11,816 bases of DNA from Planctomycetales bacterium (GTDB lineage Bacteria; Planctomycetota; Phycisphaerae; SM23-33), in assembly GCA_030592655.1 (NCBI GenBank), contig JAUVIQ010000082.1, forward strand, positions 1-11,816, read 5' to 3'. The number at the start of each line of letters is the position of its first letter. The first letter of the stretch is position 1. The notes beneath the pieces are model-generated. The model was not told where the DNA came from and searched no databases. It saw only the letters and a list, made by a program, of their open reading frames with translations. Shown piece after piece: positions 1 to 6,031 of this stretch. The translations under genes and the position numbers were made by a program.

Positions 1-372
1 GTCGAGGTTGAAACCATAGACCAGGTCGAGCGATTCGACGTCCAGGTGCGAGACGCCCAGGAAGTATCGGCTTCGGTCCAGCACCCATTCGTGCTGCTCG
101 TAAGCGGTCTCGGCTTCGGACGGATTGAACGCCCCGGTCGAAAGACGCCGCATCTCAAGCCCAAGCCATCGATATGACCCGTTGCCGCGGTCGCCCTCAA
201 GAACGTATTCGCCGTTTTCACGCTGGTGAAAATCGGTCATGTCCGGAAACTGCTTCTGGACGGTCTCGCAGAAATGCAGCACGGTCTCCCGACCCTGCGG
301 CAGGGGTAGAGAAGTATGCAGGTCCATGTTGATGAAAAAATCGTCGCTGAAATTACCGAAACCGGAACTCAT
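1..372 (-). CDS. Conserved hypothetical protein, N-terminal 124 residues (runs off left edge)
   Basis: Reading the minus strand from the ATG at 372-370 gives 124 open codons with no stop before the window edge, so the gene is truncated at its 3' end. The start is well supported: AAGGAG lies at 380-385, 7 bases upstream. The product begins MSSGFGNFSDDFFINMDLHT and looks soluble, with no signal peptide or membrane segment. It is rich in acidic and aromatic residues and contains a segment about an N-terminal helix (RETVLHFCETVQKQFP) followed by strand-like stretches such as GSYRWLGLEMRRL. I recall similar uncharacterised proteins in planctomycetes, but this is recollection, not a search. It is the last gene of the minus-strand block, 80 bases after the GNAT gene, and probably has its own promoter (429-456). 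Function unknown; the reality of the gene is fairly certain. Confidence 0.8.
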   Translation of the reverse strand, partial: MSSGFGNFSDDFFINMDLHTSLPLPQGRETVLHFCETVQKQFPDMTDFHQRENGEYVLEGDRGNGSYRWLGLEMRRLSTGAFNPSEAETAYEQHEWVLDRSRYFLGVSHLDVESLDLVYGFNLD

Positions 373-379
373 CGCCGGA

Positions 380-385
380 CTCCTT
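380..385 (-). promoter_or_regulatory. Ribosome binding site of the left-edge hypothetical gene
   Basis: On the minus strand this reads AAGGAG, a strong Shine-Dalgarno match 7 bases before the ATG at 372. It fixes the start of a gene whose 3' end is outside the window. Confidence 0.75.
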
Positions 386-428
386 CGCTCTGGCTTGACC
401 ACACACAAATGCCTGGGAACAAAATGCG

Positions 429-456
429 ATTCTACCCGAAACAACCCGAAATTCAA
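429..456 (-). promoter_or_regulatory. Candidate sigma-70-type promoter for the left-edge hypothetical gene
   Basis: On the minus strand TTGAAT (456-451) and TAGAAT (434-429) are separated by 16 bases, matching 4 of 6 and 5 of 6 consensus positions. The -35 box overlaps the stop codon of the upstream GNAT gene (455-453), and the ATG at 372 would follow a leader of roughly 50 bases. The spacer is almost filled by a phased direct repeat (434-451). This suggests the last gene can be transcribed apart from the operon. Sequence match only; no experimental support. Confidence 0.5.
434..451 (-). repeat. 8-bp direct repeat with 10-bp period inside the promoter spacer
   Basis: The plus strand reads ACCCGAAA at 434-441 and again at 444-451, separated by CA. 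Start-to-start distance is 10 bases, about one helical turn, so both copies would face the same side of the DNA. The pair sits exactly between the predicted -35 and -10 boxes, where an activator or repressor dimer could act. Operator function is inferred from position and spacing only. Confidence 0.45.
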
Positions 457-1154
457 AGACCAAAATATTCCGACGCCCCCAATCTCTGAATTTTGCGAAG
501 CGGCATGACCCATGTGAGCATATCCATCGGCCCCGGTTCGACGTGGGCAAATGTATTGATTGGGCGGGTGCCAAGCAGGCGAAAACCGGCGTTTCGCAGA
601 AAGGCTGCGACGGGACGATTTGGGCTGAGCGTTTCGGCGTGGATGCCGGGGACGCCCAACGATTTCATCCGTTCGCTGAAGGTCCGAAACAGCCGCCGGC
701 CCAGACCCTGCCTGCGTGCTCCGGCAAGAAGATTAAAATGAAACGTCGCGGGATATTCCTTTTCCACGCAATGGGGCAGTTCCAACTCGCTGTGAGCGAA
801 AGAGCGAAGAAACGCCGCCAAAGCCTTTCGCGCCGTCCGCCGACGCATCAGGCGTTTGCGAATAACTCGCAGGACCATTCCCGGCAGCAGGAAAGGGACG
901 AAACGCCCGAAACGCTTCACGTCGGCAGTGCCGGTCAGATAACCAACCACCTGGTCGTCGTCGCATCGGCAGGCGACCCACGTATGCTTCGGCTCGCGGT
1001 CGGTGAAGTATCGCGTCCAGTATTCCGCCCATAGCCAATCGTCGGGAATGTGTTTATCGTCGGGTTGGCCCATCCAGGCGGTGGCGATACAGATTCGCCG
1101 TATCGCCGGGCGGTCGCCGGGCCGGTAAGGACGGATGAAACAAGTGGTTGTCAT
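453..1154 (-). CDS. GNAT-family N-acetyltransferase
   Basis: This 233-residue protein has a GNAT fold signature. The acetyl-CoA binding motif A is at about residues 137-165: a hydrophobic strand (FHFNLL), the pyrophosphate-binding loop R147-R-Q-G-L-G152 (matching the R/Q-x-x-G-x-G/A rule), then a helix. Motif B-like sequence follows (ETLSPNRPVAAFLRNAGFRLLG, residues 174-195), as in enzymes that acetylate small molecules or protein N termini. Residues 80-125 form a basic and hydrophobic insert (PFLLPGMVLRVIRKRLMRRR) that may contact a membrane or acidic partner. The start codon overlaps the stop of the serine acetyltransferase gene (ATGA, 1151-1154), and no good ribosome binding site precedes it, which suggests translational coupling. 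The substrate cannot be told from sequence; a role linked to the two upstream genes is inferred from the overlap. Confidence 0.85.
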   Translation of the reverse strand: MTTTCFIRPYRPGDRPAIRRICIATAWMGQPDDKHIPDDWLWAEYWTRYFTDREPKHTWVACRCDDDQVVGYLTGTADVKRFGRFVPFLLPGMVLRVIRKRLMRRRTARKALAAFLRSFAHSELELPHCVEKEYPATFHFNLLAGARRQGLGRRLFRTFSERMKSLGVPGIHAETLSPNRPVAAFLRNAGFRLLGTRPINTFAHVEPGPMDMLTWVMPLRKIQRLGASEYFGL

Positions 1155-2062
1155 TTGCGTTTTGCCCGGCGTTTGGGGCGGAGGTGCAGTTCGGGCGGTT
1201 TCTGGCCTACGACGGTGTTCGGGGCGACCGATTCGGTTATGAATGTGTTTCCGCCGATCGTGCTGCCTTTGCCGATGGTCGTCTTGCCGAGGATCGTCGC
1301 GTTTGCGTAAATGGTAACGCCGTCGCCGATAATCGGATGCCGGCCTATCCCGCGAATCACCCGCCCTCGCTCGTCCTTGGGGAACGACAAGGCTCCGAGC
1401 GTAACGCCCTGGTAAATCTTGACGTTGTTTCCGATGCGGGTAGTCTCGCCGATGACTACGCCGGTTGCGTGGTCGATGAAGAAACTCTTTCCCACAGTCG
1501 CGCCGGGATGGATATCGACGCCGGTGGCGCTGTGGGCGTATTCGGTCATTACCCTCGGCATCAGCGGGACACCCAGGCAGTTCAGTTCGTGCGCGAGGCG
1601 GTAGATCGTAATCGCGCGAAAACCGGGGTAGCAGTAGATGACTTCTTCGATATTTTTGGCCGCCGGGTCGCCGTCGTAACCGGCCTGGGCGTCAAGGGCG
1701 AGCATTTTGCGAATCGCCGGTATCCGGCATAGAAATTTATCGGCCAGTCCTGTAGCCTTTTTCCTGTCGGCGCGTTCGGTGCGGACGCTGTCCCGCTCGG
1801 CATGGCGGAGGCAGTGATAAATCTGCTCGGATAGTTGCTTTTCCAGGCGTACCAGCAGTCCTCCGACGTGGTATCGGACGTTCTGCTTCGTCAGGGCCAA
1901 TTGTCCGAAGTATCCCGGAAACAGTAGTTGGCGCAATTCGACGATAATCTCGACGATTGCGTCCCGGCTTGGCAGAAAGGCTGAACCGATCCGCTGCGTC
2001 CGTTTATCGGAGCGATAAGACGCCAGTATCGCGCCGGTCAGTTTATCCAGTTCGTTGTTCAC
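1151..2062 (-). CDS. cysE: Serine O-acetyltransferase (CysE/EpsC type)
   Basis: Predicted to transfer acetyl from acetyl-CoA to L-serine, giving O-acetylserine for cytoplasmic cysteine synthesis (EC 2.3.1.30). The 303-residue protein has a helical N-terminal region (about 1-170), including the LLFPGYFG segment that I recall from EpsC-type enzymes, and a C-terminal left-handed beta-helix of hexapeptide repeats (about 180-290). The family signature is clear: VDIHPGATVG with catalytic-type His185 (equivalent of E. coli His158) and Asp183, FIDHATGVVIGETTRIG, YQGVTLGA, and RHP with His242 (equivalent of His193, CoA side). The C terminus ends in a basic tail (RPKRRAKRK). The start is GTG at 2062, overlapping the aminotransferase stop as GTGA; the next gene overlaps its stop as ATGA. 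No cysteine synthase gene is in the window, so an alternative small-molecule acceptor remains possible. Confidence 0.88.
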   Translation of the reverse strand: MNNELDKLTGAILASYRSDKRTQRIGSAFLPSRDAIVEIIVELRQLLFPGYFGQLALTKQNVRYHVGGLLVRLEKQLSEQIYHCLRHAERDSVRTERADRKKATGLADKFLCRIPAIRKMLALDAQAGYDGDPAAKNIEEVIYCYPGFRAITIYRLAHELNCLGVPLMPRVMTEYAHSATGVDIHPGATVGKSFFIDHATGVVIGETTRIGNNVKIYQGVTLGALSFPKDERGRVIRGIGRHPIIGDGVTIYANATILGKTTIGKGSTIGGNTFITESVAPNTVVGQKPPELHLRPKRRAKRK

Positions 2063-3276
2063 ACTATTTCTTCGACATTCTGCTGTATTTTGATAATCGC
2101 ATCGACCAGGCCGTTGACGTCCTCGGCCGAGCCCATCAGATTGCGTCCGTGGCTGATGGTAAGTCTCTCTTCATAAGCGAGTTTTTCGGCGACCGGGCAG
2201 TGGACTTTTGTGTAGTCGATTTCTCTGCCGTGCTTGTCGCCGACCCAACTGGGACCGAAGAGTTTTTCCTGATACAGACGGCCTTTGTAAAGCGGTGTGG
2301 TGTAAAGACCGCTCATGGCGTATCCCTCTGCCTGGAGGACTTCGATGAACTTGTCGCGGTGCAGGCCCTTGAATTTCTCCGCTTCATAGATAAGCGGGAT
2401 GTTGTATCCGTTCAGTCGCGTTACCCGCTCGTCCATTTCATAAGTGAGTCCGTCGATTTCTCCGAGGCGGTCGAAGAAGATTTGGGCGTTCTTCATCCTG
2501 CGTGCGATCTGGTCGTCGATGCGCGTGAACTGCACCTTCAGGACTGCGGCCTGGAACTCGCTCATCCGCCAGTTGCTGGTCATCAGCGGTTCGGGGTATC
2601 CGTAACCGAAACGTCGCAGGCTATCGCACAGCGCGGCGTAATCGTCGTCGTTGGTCGTCATGATGCCACCGTCGCCTGAGACCATCATCTTCTCGGACTG
2701 GAAACTGAACGAGCCGATATCGCCGATAGCGCCGACCCGCACGCCCTTCCACTCGCTGCCATGGGCGTGGGCGGCGTCCTCAATGACCTTGATGTCGTGC
2801 TTGCGAGCGACTTCCATAATACCGTCCATGTCAGCGGGCGTTCCGCCGATATGGACGGGAATGACCGCGCGGGTCCGGTCGGTAACAGCCGCTTCGAACG
2901 CCTTGGGGCAGAGATTGCTGCTGTTGCGCTCGACGTCTGCGAAGACCGGAATCGCCCCGACCATCAGCGCGCACAGACCCGTCGCGCAGAACGTCAGCGG
3001 CGGGATAATCACCTCGTCGCCGGCGCCGACGCCGAACGCGCGAAGCGCGATCTCCATCGTTACCGTACCGTTATTGGCGCAGATGGCGTGCTTGGCGTGC
3101 TGGTAGGCGGCGAACATCTCCTCGAACTCAGATACTTCAGGCCCCTGCTGCCAGCGCCCGCTATCGGCGACGCGAGCGAGGGCTTCGCACTCTGCCTGAT
3201 CATGTTGAGGCCATTCTATCCGTTCCTGCGGCGTAGCCCGCACGGGCGTTCCGCCTGTTATCGCTAGTTTTCCCAT
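2059..3276 (-). CDS. DegT/DnrJ/EryC1/StrS-family PLP-dependent aminotransferase
   Basis: A 405-residue fold-type I aminotransferase, the usual length for this family, whose members aminate keto-sugars or cyclitol ketones with glutamate or glutamine as donor. It starts with the family-typical LAITGGTPVR. PLP-site residues are visible: Asp167 in VIEDAAHAHG (pyridine nitrogen), SFSFQSEK with Schiff-base Lys196 followed by MMVSGDGG, and NWRMSEFQAAVL (235-246). The lysine motif resembles AHBA synthase and scyllo-inosose aminotransferases more than the usual K-N-L-x-x-G-E-G-G sugar type; that is from recollection. I chose the ATG at 3276 because AAAGGA lies 10 bases upstream and homology begins there; a 38-residue upstream extension is open but overlaps the DUF2283 gene. 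The stop overlaps the serine acetyltransferase start. The substrate is unknown. Confidence 0.9.
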   Translation of the reverse strand: MGKLAITGGTPVRATPQERIEWPQHDQAECEALARVADSGRWQQGPEVSEFEEMFAAYQHAKHAICANNGTVTMEIALRAFGVGAGDEVIIPPLTFCATGLCALMVGAIPVFADVERNSSNLCPKAFEAAVTDRTRAVIPVHIGGTPADMDGIMEVARKHDIKVIEDAAHAHGSEWKGVRVGAIGDIGSFSFQSEKMMVSGDGGIMTTNDDDYAALCDSLRRFGYGYPEPLMTSNWRMSEFQAAVLKVQFTRIDDQIARRMKNAQIFFDRLGEIDGLTYEMDERVTRLNGYNIPLIYEAEKFKGLHRDKFIEVLQAEGYAMSGLYTTPLYKGRLYQEKLFGPSWVGDKHGREIDYTKVHCPVAEKLAYEERLTISHGRNLMGSAEDVNGLVDAIIKIQQNVEEIV

Positions 3277-3286
3277 TTTCAAAATA

Positions 3287-3292
3287 TCCTTT
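3287..3292 (-). promoter_or_regulatory. Ribosome binding site that fixes the aminotransferase start
   Basis: The minus strand reads AAAGGA here, 10 bases before the ATG at 3276. It favours that ATG over the in-frame codon at 3390, which would lie inside the DUF2283 gene and add residues unlike the family. Confidence 0.6.
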
Positions 3293-3346
3293 CTTATTGC
3301 CGATACCTCATGCCCGGCAGCAGTTTTTGTAAGCGACCTTCCGAGA

Positions 3347-3562
3347 TTACCCAACTTTGACGGTTTTTGCCGGCAGTGAAACTGTCTCAATTTGCGAGAG
3401 GTTTAATTTCTTGCTGGCGTGGTCGATGTCAATCCCGACGATGTTACCATTTTTGTCAAGATCAACCACCACTCCATCGGTTACTTCGACAGAATTGGCA
3501 CTGTCGCTTTCGCTAAGGTCGATGTAAAGAGAATCGGTTTCGGGATAGTATTCAATCTTCAT
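3347..3562 (-). CDS. DUF2283 family small protein
   Basis: A 71-residue protein starting MKIEYYPETDSLYIDLSE, the hallmark of DUF2283: a short beta-rich domain with the Y-D/T-x-x-x-D-x-L-Y-I/V pattern, then VVVDLDKNGNIVGIDIDHAS. Members are small, cytoplasmic and uncharacterised, and are often found beside a DUF4258-type protein, an arrangement that resembles toxin-antitoxin pairs without proof that it is one. The ATG at 3562 was chosen over the upstream codon at 3604 because GGGAG lies 6 bases upstream (3569-3573) and because family homology begins there. It overlaps the end of the DUF4258-like gene by 11 bases in another frame, so the two are probably co-translated. It precedes the aminotransferase gene by 70 bases. 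Function unknown. Confidence 0.85.
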   Translation of the reverse strand: MKIEYYPETDSLYIDLSESDSANSVEVTDGVVVDLDKNGNIVGIDIDHASKKLNLSQIETVSLPAKTVKVG

Positions 3563-3809
3563 TTTTCGCTCCCGGTTGCGCAAAACGGCGGTCTGGAAAG
3601 GCATTGTGGACGGTTTTCCCGTCCTCCAATGTTACCACGCGCAGGGCCGTTCTACCTAACGCCTCCACAAAGCCCCAAAAGCGGATACGCCCGTCCGGTT
3701 GTACTTCCCGGCGCACGGGATTGTCCAATACTGATTCTACCCATTCGATCCGCAAATAGGAACGCTTTCGAAGCACTTGCTCCCGGAAATAACGTGTAGT
3801 TTTGATCAA
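3552..3809 (-). CDS. DUF4258-like small protein (partner of DUF2283)
   Basis: An 85-residue basic protein with the core pattern RIEWVESVLDNPVRREVQPDG, RIRFWGFVEALG, LRVVTLEDGKTVHNAFPDRRF. The ending with T/H-x-A-F-P-D-R and the preceding strands match small proteins annotated as DUF4258 or hypothetical that neighbour DUF2283 genes. The DUF4258 fold has been compared with RelE-like or BrnT-like toxins, so a toxin role is possible but unproven. The only plausible start is TTG at 3809, 17 bases after the EF-G-like stop; an in-frame TAA at 3833-3831 blocks extension, and no ATG is available. The ribosome binding site is poor, suggesting low expression or coupling to the upstream gene. The family name is moderately sure; the gene is real judging by its tight packing and conserved-looking sequence. 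Confidence 0.75.
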   Translation of the reverse strand: MIKTTRYFREQVLRKRSYLRIEWVESVLDNPVRREVQPDGRIRFWGFVEALGRTALRVVTLEDGKTVHNAFPDRRFAQPGAKNED

Positions 3810-3826
3810 CGGTATTCGATTTCCGA

Positions 3827-5869
3827 TTACTTATTTTCTTCTTTCGCCTTTTTCGCGTTAGCGATTATCTGTTGCTGGACGTTTCCGGGGACCGGGTCGT
3901 AGTGGCTCAGTTCCATCGTGTAGGAGCCTTGCCCGCCGGTAACTGACCGCAGTTGACTGTTGTACTGGATGACTTCAGCCAGCGGGGCCTGGGCGCTGAT
4001 GGAGACGATACCGCCCGGAAGCATGTCCTGTCCGAGAATTCGCCCTCGCCGGCCTGAAAGGTCCCCGGCAATGTCGCCCATGTACTGGCTGGGGACCGTA
4101 ATCTCCATAGTAACGATCGGTTCGAGCAGGACGGCCTTTGCCTTTTGTACCGCGTCGATGAAAGCGAATTTACCGGCGGTGCGGAAGGCGATTTCCTTGG
4201 AATCGACCGGGTGGTGTTTTCCGTCGGTGATAACGGCCTTCAGGTCCTGCATCGGGTATCCTGCGACAGCCCCGGCGGCAATCACGTCGCGGACGCCCTT
4301 TTCGATGGCAGGGAGATACTGTCGCGGAATCGACTCGCCGAAGAGTTCCTGCTCGAAGACGAACCCGCTTCCCTGTTCGAGCGGTTCGACGCGAAGATAG
4401 ACCTCTCCGAACTGACCCGATCCCCCGGTCTGCTTCTTGTGACGGTAGTGCCCGTCAGCCTTGGTTGTAATCGACTCGCGGTAGGGAATTTTCGGCGGCT
4501 TGGTCTCGACATCCAGATTGAATCGACCGGCCATCTTCTTGAGCATCATCCTCAAGTGCAGGTCGCCGATACCGGAGATTACCGTCTCGTTGGTCTGGTT
4601 GTCGTGGAGGACGCCGAAGGTGGCGTCTTCTTCAGCCAGGCGGCTCAAGGCTTCGGATATTTTCCCTTCGTCGCCTCGGCTTTTAGGCGTAACTGCCAGC
4701 GAGTACATCGGCGTCGGAGCCGACGGTATCGATCCGAACATAGCGCCGCTATCGGCATGGAGGATGTCGCCGGTGCGAATTTCCTCGATCTTCGCCAATG
4801 CTACGATGTCGCCGGCGACTGCAGCGGATATTTCCGCCGTCTCAGCGCCCTGAATCTTCAGGACGTGCCCCGCCTTGAGGGTCTTTCGTTCGTCGCGGAT
4901 CGTGAACGTGCTGTCGCCGGTGAGTTTCCCCTGGAGGATTCGTATCCACGAGAGTTTCCCGACGAACGGGTCTGCGGCGATTCGGAAGGCTTGAGCCACC
5001 AGCGGCTTGTCGGCATCGACTGCGATTTCGACGGCTTCGGCGTCCTCGCCTTCACCGTTGCACATCTGCCTGGGCGTAACGTCCGCCGGCGACGGAAAAT
5101 ACTTCGCTATCGCGTCGGTCAGTTCCGCCACGCCCACCTGCTCCCGTCCTGCCGTGAAGAAAAGCGGTATCACCGTCCCGGAAGTCATCGCGCCGGCGAA
5201 CGCGCTACCGAGTTTGTCAGCCGGTATCTCCTCGCCGCCAAGATAGGCCTCCATCATCTCCTCGTCGGCCTCGATTACCGATTCGACCAGTTGCGTGTGC
5301 ATCTCGGCAACGTCGCCGAAATCGGACGAACCCGAATCGTTACTGAAGCAATCGATGACTTTTTTACCACCTTCGGCAGGAAGGTTCATGCACTTGACCG
5401 CCTGGCCGAAGGTCTCGGTTATCGCGCTCAGAAGGGAGGGCAAGTTCGTGTTCTCGGTATCGATCCTGTTGACTACGATTGCCCTCGCAAGACCGGCCTG
5501 GCCGGAAGCGGCGAAGAGTTTTCGCGTGCTGACTTCGATACCGGACGAAGCCGAAACGACGATAACGCCGGTATCGACGCCACCGAGTGCGGAAATCGCC
5601 CCGCCGATGAAGTCTGGATAGCCGGGTGCGTCGATAATGTTTATCGTCTTGCCGGCATGGTCGAAGTGCGCCATTGCCGGATCGACCGAGTGGGTGATCT
5701 CTTTTTCCAGGTCGGTGTGGTCCATCACGGTCGTACCGTCTTCGACGGTTCCGAAGCGGTTGGTAACACCGGCAGCGTGAAGCATTGCCTCGGCGAGAAT
5801 GGTCTTTCCCGCCCCACCGTGTCCTAGAAGTGCGATATTACGAATGTCCTGTGGTTTTTTCGCTGGCAT
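3827..5869 (-). CDS. Elongation factor G-like GTPase (FusA2/EF-G2 type)
   Basis: A 680-residue translational GTPase, slightly shorter than canonical EF-G (about 690-700). Domain order fits EF-G: GTPase domain (about 8-270), domain II (about 285-385), domain III (about 390-465), domain IV with RHKKQTGGSGQFGEVYLRV (476-493), and domain V to the C terminus. It differs from canonical EF-G at every GTPase motif: P-loop GHGGAGKT (16-23) for AHIDAGKT, KEITHS (56-61) for RGITI, DAPGY (80-84) for DTPGH, so the catalytic His is Tyr, and NRID (134-137) for NKxD. A Tyr at this place is also seen in mycobacterial FusA2, so this is a paralogue type, not the housekeeping fusA. ATG at 5869 has GGAG 8 bases upstream. 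It leads the minus-strand block. Its role (an auxiliary translocation, recycling or regulatory factor) is not established. Confidence 0.9.
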   Translation of the reverse strand: MPAKKPQDIRNIALLGHGGAGKTILAEAMLHAAGVTNRFGTVEDGTTVMDHTDLEKEITHSVDPAMAHFDHAGKTINIIDAPGYPDFIGGAISALGGVDTGVIVVSASSGIEVSTRKLFAASGQAGLARAIVVNRIDTENTNLPSLLSAITETFGQAVKCMNLPAEGGKKVIDCFSNDSGSSDFGDVAEMHTQLVESVIEADEEMMEAYLGGEEIPADKLGSAFAGAMTSGTVIPLFFTAGREQVGVAELTDAIAKYFPSPADVTPRQMCNGEGEDAEAVEIAVDADKPLVAQAFRIAADPFVGKLSWIRILQGKLTGDSTFTIRDERKTLKAGHVLKIQGAETAEISAAVAGDIVALAKIEEIRTGDILHADSGAMFGSIPSAPTPMYSLAVTPKSRGDEGKISEALSRLAEEDATFGVLHDNQTNETVISGIGDLHLRMMLKKMAGRFNLDVETKPPKIPYRESITTKADGHYRHKKQTGGSGQFGEVYLRVEPLEQGSGFVFEQELFGESIPRQYLPAIEKGVRDVIAAGAVAGYPMQDLKAVITDGKHHPVDSKEIAFRTAGKFAFIDAVQKAKAVLLEPIVTMEITVPSQYMGDIAGDLSGRRGRILGQDMLPGGIVSISAQAPLAEVIQYNSQLRSVTGGQGSYTMELSHYDPVPGNVQQQIIANAKKAKEENK

Positions 5870-5882
5870 TTAATAATCTCCG

Positions 5883-5904
5883 TGGGGTTCATACCCCATT
5901 GGGG
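5883..5904 (-). promoter_or_regulatory. Leader hairpin with alternative pairing just upstream of the EF-G-like start
   Basis: On the plus strand TGGGGT (5883-5888), TCAT, ACCCCA (5893-5898) forms a 6-bp perfect stem with a 4-base loop. The same CCCC (5894-5897) can instead pair with GGGG at 5901-5904 across three bases. On the mRNA (minus strand) the first stem ends 14 bases before the ATG and abuts the ribosome binding site. There is no T-tract, so it is not a typical terminator of the upstream propeller gene. A translational control element is possible; chance is not excluded. Confidence 0.35.
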
Positions 5905-5948
5905 ACGGGACCTGGCCTCGTCCTTCCACTCACTGAACAAGACCAACG

Positions 5949-5976
5949 AGTATATGCCAAACCTCCGATTCAGCAA
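5949..5976 (-). promoter_or_regulatory. Candidate sigma-70-type promoter for the EF-G-like operon
   Basis: On the minus strand TTGCTG (5976-5971) and TATACT (5954-5949) are separated by 16 bases; the -10 box matches 5 of 6 consensus bases, the -35 box only TTG. Transcription would start near 5942, giving a leader of about 70 bases that includes the hairpin at 5883-5904. The element lies in the 162-base gap after the propeller gene, whose end shows no clear intrinsic terminator, so read-through from upstream is also possible. Confidence 0.4.
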
Positions 5977-6031
5977 GGATAATTCTCGCCGCCGCAGGCG
6001 TGGAGGTACTTGCAAGTGGTGGGAGAATCAA

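Noticed and set aside
1957..2679. Plus-strand open frame of 240 codons opposite the aminotransferase and serine acetyltransferase
   Set aside because: The minus-strand genes have full family motifs. This frame has none.
3277..3390. 38-residue N-terminal extension of the aminotransferase
   Set aside because: It overlaps the DUF2283 coding region, does not resemble the family, and the downstream ATG has a usable ribosome binding site.
3277..3400. Promoter directly upstream of the aminotransferase (TTGGGT and TACAAA with a 17-base spacer on the minus strand)
   Set aside because: Only 3 of 6 and 4 of 6 consensus bases match, and tight packing makes operon transcription the simpler reading.
4145..5827. 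Plus-strand open frame of 560 codons opposite the EF-G-like gene
   Set aside because: The minus strand carries an unmistakable EF-G-like protein with good start signals. The antisense translation has no recognisable domain and is an artefact of codon bias.
6008..6017. Perfect 10-bp palindrome ACTTGCAAGT just after the propeller stop codon
   Set aside because: About a dozen perfect 10-bp palindromes are expected by chance in a window this size, and there is no T-tract or promoter at this one.
5870..6031. Possible small gene or RNA in the gap between the propeller and EF-G-like genes
   Set aside because: Short open frames here lack ribosome binding sites and overlap the predicted promoter and leader hairpin. 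No known RNA fold was recognised.
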